From: Acidimicrobiales bacterium | GTDB lineage: Bacteria > Actinomycetota > Acidimicrobiia > Acidimicrobiales > Iamiaceae | Direction: 5' to 3' | Length of the DNA stretch: 64,000 nucleotides | NCBI GenBank assembly: GCA_035630295.1 | Contig: DASQKY010000003.1 | Location: 62,001 to 126,000, forward strand | Shown here: one piece after another, positions 56,926 to 64,000 of the stretch | Layout: each line of letters begins with the position of its first letter | Position numbering within the stretch: the first letter of the stretch is position 1 | Made by a program: the position numbers and the translations under genes | The notes under the pieces: generated by a model | Told to the model about the DNA's origin: nothing | Seen by the model: the letters and a program-made list of their open reading frames with translations, nothing else | Database searches by the model: none

Positions 56926-57678
56926 TCAGCCCCCGAGCGACTTGAGGCGGTCGAGGACGCGCTCCTCGGTCGGGTCCTGCATCTCGTCGACGATGCGGCC
57001 GTCGTTGAGGAACAGCACCCGGTCGGCGTAGGCCGCGGCCGAGGGCTCGTGGGTCACCATCACGATGGTCTGGCCGGTGTCGCGCACCGCGGCCTGCATG
57101 AAGCCCAGGATCTCGGTGCTGGCCCGGGAGTCGAGGTTGCCGGTGGGCTCGTCGGCGAAGATGATCTGCGGCCGTTGGGCCAGGGCCCGGGCCACCGCCA
57201 CCCGCTGCTGCTGGCCGCCCGACAGCTCGCTGGGCCGGTGCTTCAGGCGGTCGCCCAGGTCCACCGTGGCCACCACCCGGTCGAGCCACTCCCGGTCCGG
57301 CTCGCGCCCGCCCAGCAGGGCCGGGAGGGTGATGTTCTCCTCGGCGGTGAGGGTGGGGATCAGGTTGAAGGCCTGGAAGATGAAGCCGACCTGCTCGCGG
57401 CGGAGCAGGGTGAGGGCCTTGTCGTCGAGGGTCGAGAGGTCGGTGTCGCCCAGGACGATGCGGCCCGAGGTCAGGTTGTCCAGCCCGGCCAGGCAGTGCA
57501 TCAGCGTGGACTTGCCCGAGCCCGACGGGCCCATGATGGCGGTGAAGCGGCCCCGCTCGATGGCCACGTCCACCTCGGCCAGGGCCAGGACGGCGGTCTC
57601 GCCCCGCCCGTAGTACTTGGTGGCCTGCTCGGCACGGGCCACGACGGCGGACGCGACGGGCGCGGCGGCGTTCGACAT
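56926..57678 (-). CDS. MacB/LolD-type ABC transporter ATP-binding protein
   Basis: The product is 250 aa, starting at ATG 57678 with GAGGTCT before it; the upstream extension lacks homology. Walker A is GPSGSGKST, the Q-loop region is VGFIFQAFNLIPTLTAEENI (LolD/MacB style), the signature is LSGGQQQRVAVARALAQRP, Walker B is IIFADEPTGNLDSR, and the H-loop is VMVTHE. It powers the double-FtsX permease encoded next on the same strand. Confidence 0.92.
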   Translation of the reverse strand: MSNAAAPVASAVVARAEQATKYYGRGETAVLALAEVDVAIERGRFTAIMGPSGSGKSTLMHCLAGLDNLTSGRIVLGDTDLSTLDDKALTLLRREQVGFIFQAFNLIPTLTAEENITLPALLGGREPDREWLDRVVATVDLGDRLKHRPSELSGGQQQRVAVARALAQRPQIIFADEPTGNLDSRASTEILGFMQAAVRDTGQTIVMVTHEPSAAAYADRVLFLNDGRIVDEMQDPTEERVLDRLKSLGG

Positions 57679-57811
57679 GGGAGACCTCGGGGAGGGGGGT
57701 GTGGGACGCAGCAGCCGGAGCACGGTGCTGCGGGCCGCACCCTATCGAGGCCACCCGGCCGCGGGCCGCCGCTTCCGAGCCGGGGGCGGGGCCCCGGCGT
57801 CGGTAGCCTCG

Positions 57812-60800
57812 ATGTCGATGACGTGCGCCCAGTGCGGAGGAGAGGTCCCGGGCGGGGCCCGCTTCTGCCCCGAGTGCGGCGCCCCGGTCGGCGGGGGCGG
57901 CGACGAGCGGCGCGTCGTCACCGTGCTCTTCGCCGACATCGTGGGCTTCACCACCCTGTCCGAGAGCCTCGACCCCGAGCGGGTCAAGCGCCTGGTCGAC
58001 ACGTGGTTCGAGCACCTGGTGGCCGACATCACCGCCTTCGGGGGCCGGGTCGACAAGATCGTGGGCGACGGCATCCTGGCCCTCTTCGGCGCCCCGGTGG
58101 CCCACGAGGACGATGCCGAGCGGGCCGTCCGGGCCGGCCTGCGCATGCAGGAGACCCTGGCCGCCATGTCCAGCCGGGCCGAGACCGGCACCGGGGCCCG
58201 GCCGCCCACGGTCCAGATGCGCATCGGCGTGAACACCGGCGAGGTGCTGGTGGGCGCCCTCCGGGCCGGCGGGGCCACCACGGCCATGGGCGACGTGGTC
58301 AACACGGCCAGCCGCCTCCAGACCGCGGCCCGACCCGGCGAGGTGCTGGTCGGGCCGTCCACCCACGCCACCACGGCCCACGCCCTGGCCTACGAGCGCC
58401 GGGGGCTGCTCACCGCTCGGGGCCGGGAGGCCCCGGTCGAGGCCTGGTCGGCCCGCCACGCCCTGCTCCCGCCGGGCCAGCGCCCGGCCCGGGACGAGAC
58501 CCCGCTGGTGGGACGGGACCGCGAGCTGGGCCTGCTCGACGCGGCCGTGGTCTCGGCCCTCGGCCACTGCCGGGCCCTGTTGGGGGTGGTGGTGGGCGAC
58601 ACCGGCGTGGGCAAGACCCGCCTGGTGCGGGAGGCCTCCGAGCAGCTCCGGGGCGCCCGTGACGTCCTCCTGCTGGAGGGCCGGTGCGTGCCCTACGGCG
58701 AGGCCAACGTGTGGTGGCCGGTGGCCGAGGCCCTCCAGGCCCTGTGCGAGGTCGACCCCGCGGCCGAGCTGCCCGCCATCCGCGACGCGGTGTGGGCCCG
58801 GGTGGCGGCCGCCTTGGGCGACGACGCCTCCGACGAGGACCTCGACCGGGTGACGGCCGGGCTCCTGGTCCTCATGGGCCACGACAGCACCCGGCAGGGG
58901 CGCGACCCCACCCGGTCCCGGGAGGCGGCGGTCGACGCCTTCGTGGACTTCATCGAGGGCCACGCCCGCCGCCGGCCCGTGGTGCTGTGCCTCTCCGACG
59001 TCCACTGGGCCGACGACGCCGTGCTCACCCTGGTCGGCACGCTGCTCACCCGGCTGGCCCGGTGCCCGGTGGTGGTGTTGGCCACGGCCCGGCAGGCGGT
59101 GCGCGACCACTGGTCGGCGCCCTTCAGCCGCCACGACACGGTGGTGGTCAACCTCGACCCCCTGGACGGGCCGGCCGCCGAGCAGCTCCTGGCCGCCCTG
59201 CACGGCGGGGCCGTGCCCCCCGCCCTGCGCGACGACCTGCTGGCCCGCAGCGGCGGCAACCCGTTCTTCCTGGAGGAGCTGCTGGCCCTGGTCGACACGA
59301 CGGCGCCCGACGGGCCCCGGCCGGGCCTGCCCGACACCCTGCGGGGCATCGTGGCCGCCCGCCTCGACGCCCTCGACGTCGACGAGCGGGCGGTCCTCAC
59401 CGACGCCGCCGTCATCGGGCGCCGGGGCTCGGTGGGTGCCCTCCAGGAGATGGCCACCGGGCTGGGCCGGGCCGGCGACGTGGCCGCCACGGTGCGGGCC
59501 CTGGCGGCCAAGGAGCTGCTCGACCTCGATCGCCACCACTGGGAGTTCCGCTCCGAGATCGCCCGCGAGGTCGCCTACGCCACCCTGCCCAAGGCCGACC
59601 GGGCCATGCGCCACGCCGGCATCGCCCACTGGGTGGAGGCCCGGGTGGTGGCCAAGGCCGGCCTCGACGTCGACGGCGACCGGGCCGAGGAGGTCATCGC
59701 CGGGGCCGCCGCCCTCGACGACGCCATCGTCAACCAGATAGCCCACCACTGGGCGGCGGCGGCCGAGGTGGTGGTCGAGATGGGGGACCTGGGCAAGGTG
59801 CCGGCCGACGCCGCCGACCGGGCCGTCCGGTGGCTGGCGGCCTCGGCCCGGCGGGCCCAGCGGCGCGACCTGCTGCCCGCCGCCGAGCGGGCCTACGACC
59901 GGGCCCTGGCCCTGGCCGGGTCCCGGCTGGACGCCCGCCGCACCCGGCTGCTGCTCCACCGGGCCCGGGTCCGCTCCGACCGGTGGGACCTGATCGGGGC
60001 CCGGGCCGACGCCGAGGCGGCCCTGGCCGGGGCCCGCACCGCCGGCGACCGCAGCCTGGAGGCCGCTGCCGTGCTGCGCCTGGGTGACATCGACCAGCGC
60101 TCGGGCGACGCCGAGGCCGCGGTGGCCCGCCTGCGCCACGCCATCGACCGGTTCGGCAGCGAGGGCGACGAGCAGGGCCGGGGCGAGGCCCTCCGCCTGC
60201 TGGGCCTGACCCAGATGTTCACCGGCGACCTGGACGACGCCGCCGCCTCGGTGGTCGAGGCCCAGCTGGCCTTCGAGGCCGCCGAGGACCCGGCCGGCCA
60301 GGGGTGGGCGGCCCAGAACCTGGCCTGGATCTCGATGATGATGGGCGAGCTGGACCGGACCGAGCTCGAGGTCGACCGGGCCGTCGAGCTGTTCGCCCGG
60401 GTCGGTGAGGAGGTGGGCACGGCCTGGGCCCGTGGCCTGCTGGCCTTCGTGCGCTTCGCCCAGGGGCGGCCGGACGAGGCCGAGGCGCTGGCCACGGCCA
60501 TCCTGGCCGACGCCGGCGACCGGGGCGACCGCTGGGCCACGGCCATGATGCGGGGCCTGCTGGGGTCGCTGCGCCTGTGGGACGGCCGGGTGGCGGCGGC
60601 GCTGGAGGAGACCTCGGCCGCCACCCAGGCCTTCCGGGACCTCGGCGACCCCTGGGGCCTGGCCGTCAGCCTCTCCACCCACGGGCGGGCCCTGGCCATG
60701 GCCGGCGACGTCGAGGAGGGCTTCGCCGCCGTGCGGGAGGCGGCCGACATGAGCCGCGCCGAGCGCCCCGGGGGGGTCGGGTTGATGGCCACGTTGGCCC

Positions 60801-61375
60801 TGGCCGTGCAGGCCGGCGAGCCGGATCGGGTGGCCGACGTGCTCGACCCCGCCGCCCTGCCCGGCGCCTCCGGCGCCCTCGGCGTGGTGGAGGGCGACGC
60901 CACCCGGGCCCTGCTCCGGCTCCAGCTCGGGGAGGTGCCGCCGGCCGTCGACGGCGGTGGGCGGGCCTTCGGCCACGCGGCGGCGGCCCTGGTCCACGCG
61001 GCCCGGGGCGAGGGGGACGAGGCGGTGGCTGCGGCCGACGCGCTGGACACCTGCCCGGAGGCGACGTTCCTGGACCGGGCGCTGGCCGACGCCGGGGCCG
61101 GCCTGGCCCTGGTGCGGGCCGGCCGGGCCGCCGAGGGCATCGCCCGCATCGACCGGGGCCGCCGTTCGGTGGAGGCCACCGACGACCTGATCGGGCGGGC
61201 GGTGCTGCACCTGGCCCGGGCCGTGGCCGCCGAGGCGGCCGACGCCCCCTCGGCGGTGGCCGACCGGGCCGACGCCGCCGCCGACCTGGCCCGGGTGGGC
61301 ATCACCGCGGTGGGCTGGGAGCGGGCCTTCGCCCTGGCCGTGGGGCTGCGCCCACGCGCCGGTGCCCCCGCCTGA
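57812..61375 (+). CDS. Class III adenylate/guanylate cyclase fused to AAA ATPase and TPR-like domains
   Basis: The 1187-aa protein opens with a zinc ribbon (C5-x2-C8 ... C19-x2-C22) before a class III cyclase domain (about 35-210). RRVVTVLFADIVGFTTLSES carries metal ligand D42, GRVDKIVGDGILALFGAPVA carries K82 and D86, and MGDVVNTASRLQT carries the Asn and Arg. An AAA/STAND ATPase follows with Walker A VGDTGVGKTR, then Walker B VVLCLSDVHWADDA and LARSGGNPFFLEELLAL. The C-terminal 600 residues are TPR-like helical repeats. Such fusions act as nucleotide-signalling or STAND regulators. It is divergent from the MacB operon. ATG 57812 or 57818. Confidence 0.88.
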   Translation: MSMTCAQCGGEVPGGARFCPECGAPVGGGGDERRVVTVLFADIVGFTTLSESLDPERVKRLVDTWFEHLVADITAFGGRVDKIVGDGILALFGAPVAHEDDAERAVRAGLRMQETLAAMSSRAETGTGARPPTVQMRIGVNTGEVLVGALRAGGATTAMGDVVNTASRLQTAARPGEVLVGPSTHATTAHALAYERRGLLTARGREAPVEAWSARHALLPPGQRPARDETPLVGRDRELGLLDAAVVSALGHCRALLGVVVGDTGVGKTRLVREASEQLRGARDVLLLEGRCVPYGEANVWWPVAEALQALCEVDPAAELPAIRDAVWARVAAALGDDASDEDLDRVTAGLLVLMGHDSTRQGRDPTRSREAAVDAFVDFIEGHARRRPVVLCLSDVHWADDAVLTLVGTLLTRLARCPVVVLATARQAVRDHWSAPFSRHDTVVVNLDPLDGPAAEQLLAALHGGAVPPALRDDLLARSGGNPFFLEELLALVDTTAPDGPRPGLPDTLRGIVAARLDALDVDERAVLTDAAVIGRRGSVGALQEMATGLGRAGDVAATVRALAAKELLDLDRHHWEFRSEIAREVAYATLPKADRAMRHAGIAHWVEARVVAKAGLDVDGDRAEEVIAGAAALDDAIVNQIAHHWAAAAEVVVEMGDLGKVPADAADRAVRWLAASARRAQRRDLLPAAERAYDRALALAGSRLDARRTRLLLHRARVRSDRWDLIGARADAEAALAGARTAGDRSLEAAAVLRLGDIDQRSGDAEAAVARLRHAIDRFGSEGDEQGRGEALRLLGLTQMFTGDLDDAAASVVEAQLAFEAAEDPAGQGWAAQNLAWISMMMGELDRTELEVDRAVELFARVGEEVGTAWARGLLAFVRFAQGRPDEAEALATAILADAGDRGDRWATAMMRGLLGSLRLWDGRVAAALEETSAATQAFRDLGDPWGLAVSLSTHGRALAMAGDVEEGFAAVREAADMSRAERPGGVGLMATLALAVQAGEPDRVADVLDPAALPGASGALGVVEGDATRALLRLQLGEVPPAVDGGGRAFGHAAAALVHAARGEGDEAVAAADALDTCPEATFLDRALADAGAGLALVRAGRAAEGIARIDRGRRSVEATDDLIGRAVLHLARAVAAEAADAPSAVADRADAAADLARVGITAVGWERAFALAVGLRPRAGAPA

Positions 61376-61414
61376 GGCGAGGGCACCGGGTGGTGAGCGA
61401 GGCGGGCGGGTGGG

Positions 61415-62047
61415 TCAGCCGGGCTGCTTGGTCAGCCGCAGGTAGGGCTTCTTGGCGTCCCAGCCGTCGGGGAAGCGCTCCTTGGCCTCCTCGTCGGACA
61501 GGGCGGGCACGATGATGACGTCCTCGCCGTCGGTCCAGTCGGCCGGCGTGGCCACCTTGTGGTTGGCCGTGAGCTGGAGCGAGTCGATGACCCGGAGCAG
61601 CTCGTCGAAGTTGCGCCCGGTGGACGCCGGGTAGGTGAGGGTCAGCTTCACCTTGTTGTCGGGGCCGACCACGAACACCGAGCGCACCGTCAGGGTGTCG
61701 TTGGCGTTGGGGTGGATCATGTCGTAGAGGTCGCTGACCTTGCGGTCGGAGTCGGCGATGAGCGGGAAGTTCAGCTCGTGGCCCGACACGTCCTTGATGT
61801 CCTGGCTCCAGTCGCCGTGGCTGTCCAGGGGATCGACCGAGAGCCCGATGACCTTGGTGTCGCGCTTGTCGAACTCGGGCTTCAGGGCGGCCACCCGCCC
61901 CAGCTCGGTGGTGCACACCGGCGTGAAGTCCTTGGGGTGGGAGAAGAGGACGGCCCAGCTGTCACCCTTCCACTCGTAGAAGTCGAGCGTCCCCTCGGTG
62001 GTCTCGGCGGTGAAGTTCGGGGCGTCATCGCCCAGGCGTACGGCCAT
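61415..62047 (-). CDS. 1-Cys peroxiredoxin (Prx6-type)
   Basis: The 210-aa thiol peroxidase reduces hydrogen peroxide and organic peroxides in the cytoplasm. The peroxidatic site is FSHPKDFTPVCTTELG with Cys45 in PVCTTE. GLSVDPLDSHGDWSQDIKD, FPLIADSDRKVSDLYDMIHP and TYPASTGRNFDELLRVIDSL follow in Prx6 order. There is no resolving Cys in the usual C-terminal place. ATG 62047 has GGAGGACACGAG upstream. A 6-bp inverted repeat (62083-62103) sits in the promoter region. Confidence 0.93.
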   Translation of the reverse strand: MAVRLGDDAPNFTAETTEGTLDFYEWKGDSWAVLFSHPKDFTPVCTTELGRVAALKPEFDKRDTKVIGLSVDPLDSHGDWSQDIKDVSGHELNFPLIADSDRKVSDLYDMIHPNANDTLTVRSVFVVGPDNKVKLTLTYPASTGRNFDELLRVIDSLQLTANHKVATPADWTDGEDVIIVPALSDEEAKERFPDGWDAKKPYLRLTKQPG

Positions 62048-62082
62048 CTCGTGTCCTCCATTGCAGGCTGCAGGGATCTGAA

Positions 62083-62103
62083 ACCCGATCTACCTTGTCG
62101 GGT
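62083..62103. promoter_or_regulatory. Inverted repeat ACCCGA-N9-TCGGGT upstream of the peroxiredoxin gene
   Basis: ACCCGA (62083-62088) and TCGGGT (62098-62103) are symmetric about a 9-nt spacer, 36-56 nt before the peroxiredoxin ATG. The site overlaps the likely promoter (TTGACG on the minus strand lies about 62116-62121). It may be an oxidative-stress operator; no regulator is adjacent. Confidence 0.35.
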
Positions 62104-62131
62104 ATTCCCGCAGGCGTCAACCTACCGCTGG

Positions 62132-63199
62132 TCAGCCGGCCCCGGGCGGGGCGCCCAGGCCCGGCTCCACCTGGATGTGCTCGCCCAGGCCGCCCTTGCG
62201 GGCCTCGGCCGCCAGCCGCTCCCGCACCTCGGTCGGCACGTCGTGGCCGGGCTCGTGCTCGCCGATGGTGGGGGCGGCCCGGCGCTCGTCGGTGACGTCG
62301 GGCTCGATGTACATGATCCGGGCCATGGACACGTTGGCCCGCACGTTGCGCTCGATGCGGTTCACCACCTCGCACACCTCGGGGAAGGTGAGGGTGTGGT
62401 CCAGCTCGACCTTGGCCCCCACCAGCAGCTCCTCGGGGCCCTGGTGCTGGGTCCGCATGTAGATCAGGCGGCGGACGGCCGGGTCGACCTCGATGGCGGC
62501 GGTGATGGCCTCCACGTCCTTGCGGGTGGCCGACTCGCCGATCAGGAGGGACTTCATCTCGATGATGAGGATGACGGCGATGATGCCGAGCAGGATGCCG
62601 ATGCTGAGCGTGCCGATGCCGTCCCACACCGGCTCGCCGGTGACCTCGGCCGTGGTGATGGCGCCCAGGGCCATCACCAGGCCGGCCATGGCCCCGGCGT
62701 CCTCCAGGATCACCACCGGCAGCTCGGGCGACTTGGCGTTGCGGATGAACTGGATCCAGCCGGCCCGGCCCCGGACCTTGTTGGCCTCCACGATGGCCGT
62801 GCGGAAGCTCCAGGCCTCCACGAGGCAGCCGAAGATGAGCACCCCGAAGGCCCACTCGGGGCTGTTCAGGGCGTGGGGGTCCTGGATCTTGTGGATGCCC
62901 TCGTAGATGGCGAACACCGCGCCCAGCAGGAACAGCACGATGGCCACCACGAAGGACCAGAAGTAGCGCTCCCGCCCGTAGCCGAAGGGGTGCTCCTCGT
63001 CGGCCGCCCGCTTGGCCCGCTTGCCCCCCAGGAGGAGCAGGCCCTGGTTGCCGGTGTCGGCCACCGAGTGGATGCTCTCGGCCAGCAGCGACGACGCCCC
63101 GGTGACCAGGAAGGCCACGAACTTGGCCACGGCGATGGCCCCGTTGGCCACCATGGCGGCCAACACCGCCTTGGTCCCGTGCTCTCCTCCGGCAGCCAT
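62132..63199 (-). CDS. Cation diffusion facilitator family transporter
   Basis: The 355-aa membrane protein exports divalent metals by proton antiport. TM2 carries the metal site SLLAESIHSVADTGNQGLLL (H44, D48), and TM5 holds VVILEDAGAMAGLVMAL (E166, D167). Other TM helices and a cytoplasmic ferredoxin-like CTD (VDPAVRRLIYMRTQHQGPEE, then KVELDHTLTFPEVCEVVNRI) follow. A GEHEPGHDVPTEVRERLAAE tail extends the CTD. ATG 63199. It is upstream of the peroxiredoxin gene on the same strand. Zn/Fe/Mn specificity is unresolved. Confidence 0.93.
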   Translation of the reverse strand: MAAGGEHGTKAVLAAMVANGAIAVAKFVAFLVTGASSLLAESIHSVADTGNQGLLLLGGKRAKRAADEEHPFGYGRERYFWSFVVAIVLFLLGAVFAIYEGIHKIQDPHALNSPEWAFGVLIFGCLVEAWSFRTAIVEANKVRGRAGWIQFIRNAKSPELPVVILEDAGAMAGLVMALGAITTAEVTGEPVWDGIGTLSIGILLGIIAVILIIEMKSLLIGESATRKDVEAITAAIEVDPAVRRLIYMRTQHQGPEELLVGAKVELDHTLTFPEVCEVVNRIERNVRANVSMARIMYIEPDVTDERRAAPTIGEHEPGHDVPTEVRERLAAEARKGGLGEHIQVEPGLGAPPGAG

Positions 63200-63222
63200 G
63201 CCCCGAATCTAGGGGCTGCCCG

Positions 63223-64000
63223 TCAGGCCCCGGGCGGACCGGGGCCGCGGGCGGCGTGGGCGTCGAGGAGGGTGGCCACCGCGGCGGTGACCCGCTTGGC
63301 CGTGGGGACGTGGAGGAACTCGTTGGGGCCGTGGGCGTTGGAGCCGGGCACCAGGACGCCGGTGATGGCGAACTGGGCCTCGGGGAAGCGGAGGCCCAGC
63401 ATGGCCATGAACGGGATGGTGCCGCCCACGCCGATGGCCGCCGCCGGCGCCCCGAAGGCGGCCTCGGACGCCTCGTCCAGGGCCGCGGCCAGCCACGGGG
63501 CGGTGGGTGGGGCGTCCCAGCCGGCCTCGGCGGCCAGCACCTCCAGGGTGGCCCGGGCCCCCTGGGGCACGCCCTCGGTCAGGGCCCGGCGCACCGCGTC
63601 GGTGGCCACCCGGGGGTCGACCGGCGGCGGGAGGCGGACCGAGAAGGCGATCTCGGTGTGGGCCCGCAGCACGTTGCCGGCCTCGTGGGGGGCCGGCGCC
63701 CCGCCCAGGCCCGACACGGCCAGGGACGATCCCCAGGTGTTGTGGACCAGCAGCTCGACGGGGTCACCGCCCACCGGCCCGGCGGCCCACGGCACGTCGT
63801 CGCGGGCGTCGATCCCGGCCGCCACCGCGGCGGCGGCCTGGGCCCGCCGTTCGGCCGGGACCTCGGCGGCCAGCTCGGGCAGCAGGATGCGGCCGGCGGC
63901 CGGGTCCTCGATGCGATCCAGCAGGTGGCGCAGCACCCGGAACGACGACGGCACCACGCCCCCGGCCCCGCCGGAGTGGATGCCCTCGGTCAGCACGTCG
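63223..64000 (-). CDS. M20-family metallopeptidase, C-terminal part (5' end outside window)
   Basis: The frame is open to the right window edge, so only about 259 C-terminal residues are present. They include the M20 dimerisation region (EGIHSGGAGGVVPSSFRVLR, NVLRAHTEIAFSVRLPPPVD) and the C-terminal catalytic part GVLVPGSNAHGPNEFLHVPT, whose His is a zinc ligand, followed by AKRVTAAVATLLDAHA. Members such as CNDP2-like dipeptidases hydrolyse small peptides. The N-terminal HxD metal motif and first Glu are missing because they lie beyond position 64000. Only a 23-nt gap separates it from the transporter gene. Confidence 0.85.
   Translation of the reverse strand, partial: DVLTEGIHSGGAGGVVPSSFRVLRHLLDRIEDPAAGRILLPELAAEVPAERRAQAAAAVAAGIDARDDVPWAAGPVGGDPVELLVHNTWGSSLAVSGLGGAPAPHEAGNVLRAHTEIAFSVRLPPPVDPRVATDAVRRALTEGVPQGARATLEVLAAEAGWDAPPTAPWLAAALDEASEAAFGAPAAAIGVGGTIPFMAMLGLRFPEAQFAITGVLVPGSNAHGPNEFLHVPTAKRVTAAVATLLDAHAARGPGPPGA

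Noticed and set aside
56585-61210. 1541-codon leftward frame antisense to the cyclase gene
   Set aside because: The rightward frame carries every cyclase and ATPase motif. The antisense frame is Gly/Arg/Pro shadow sequence.

Overview
The window is very GC-rich (about 70-75% by eye) with GTG starts, overlapping ATGA/GTGA stop-start junctions and almost no AT-rich spacer. Gene content points to a free-living member of the Actinomycetota, probably the Acidimicrobiia (Iamia-like). The clues are a DUF222/HNH (13E12-type) endonuclease, a mycothiol-dependent maleylpyruvate-isomerase-family enzyme, an F420/PPOX-type oxidoreductase, secreted proteins with DUF4214 modules, a Rv2671-type pyrimidine reductase and an Nei2-like glycosylase. 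The lineage is an inference from gene content. I see no rRNA, tRNA, CRISPR array or complete insertion sequence.

Layout. 1-2.5 kb: two tandem paralogous secreted metzincin-like lipoproteins, separated and followed by a recurring GGGGCTGACC/GGTCAGCCCC hairpin, then a frameshifted uvrA-like remnant. 2.5-4.1 kb: a DrrAB-type drug ABC exporter. 4.1-8.1 kb: nitroreductase, acyl-CoA thioesterase, and a secreted subtilase with a DUF4214 tail. 8.4-12.9 kb: a DapA-like aldolase translationally coupled to an Old Yellow Enzyme, DUF2804, and a predicted metal-dependent hydrolase behind a perfect operator-like palindrome. 12.9-17.6 kb: an orphan PD-(D/E)XK nuclease-like gene, a RibD-like reductase plus flavin reductase pair, a diadenylate-cyclase-domain protein, and a TetR regulator. 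17.7-23 kb: a divergent DinB-like gene facing SRPBCC-sulfatase genes, a truncated reading frame, mycothiol/DsbA-type redox genes, and a 69-bp promoter-and-start-codon duplication.

23-33.6 kb: a lipoprotein with a C-terminal SGNH hydrolase domain, a Baeyer-Villiger monooxygenase, an aldo/keto reductase, the 13E12 HNH gene, engB, a penicillin-acylase-family hydrolase, and a DtxR-type metalloregulator. 33.8-37.5 kb: a TIGR03118/Calx-beta/DUF4214 secreted protein, a cupredoxin lipoprotein, and a two-TM protein of unknown function. 37.7-45 kb: the giant helicase Lhr, a small acidic protein, an amidase, and a TetR gene whose stop codon interlocks with that of the amidase. 45.2-48.2 kb: a NarL-type regulator, an Xre regulator, and two lipoproteins. 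48.3-49.8 kb: a WXG100-like gene and coupled partner behind a 29-bp tandem repeat that can sequester the ribosome-binding site. 49.8-57.7 kb: Nei glycosylase, an ECF sigma factor coupled to a one-TM protein with an FtsX-extracellular-domain-like sensor, NDH-2, and a leftward gene string (ABC ATPase, MacB/FtsX permease, PPOX protein, NadD-like nucleotidyltransferase). 57.8-64 kb: a class III cyclase-AAA-TPR signalling protein, 1-Cys peroxiredoxin, a cation diffusion facilitator, and a truncated M20 peptidase.

The most promising novelty is the sigma factor paired with a membrane protein whose outside domain resembles FtsX. This suggests a signalling switch that senses the divisome or peptidoglycan-hydrolase machinery. 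Other points for follow-up are the unusual diadenylate cyclase domain, the orphan QxxxY-type nuclease, the WXG100-like pair, and several sharply defined palindromes at divergent promoters.
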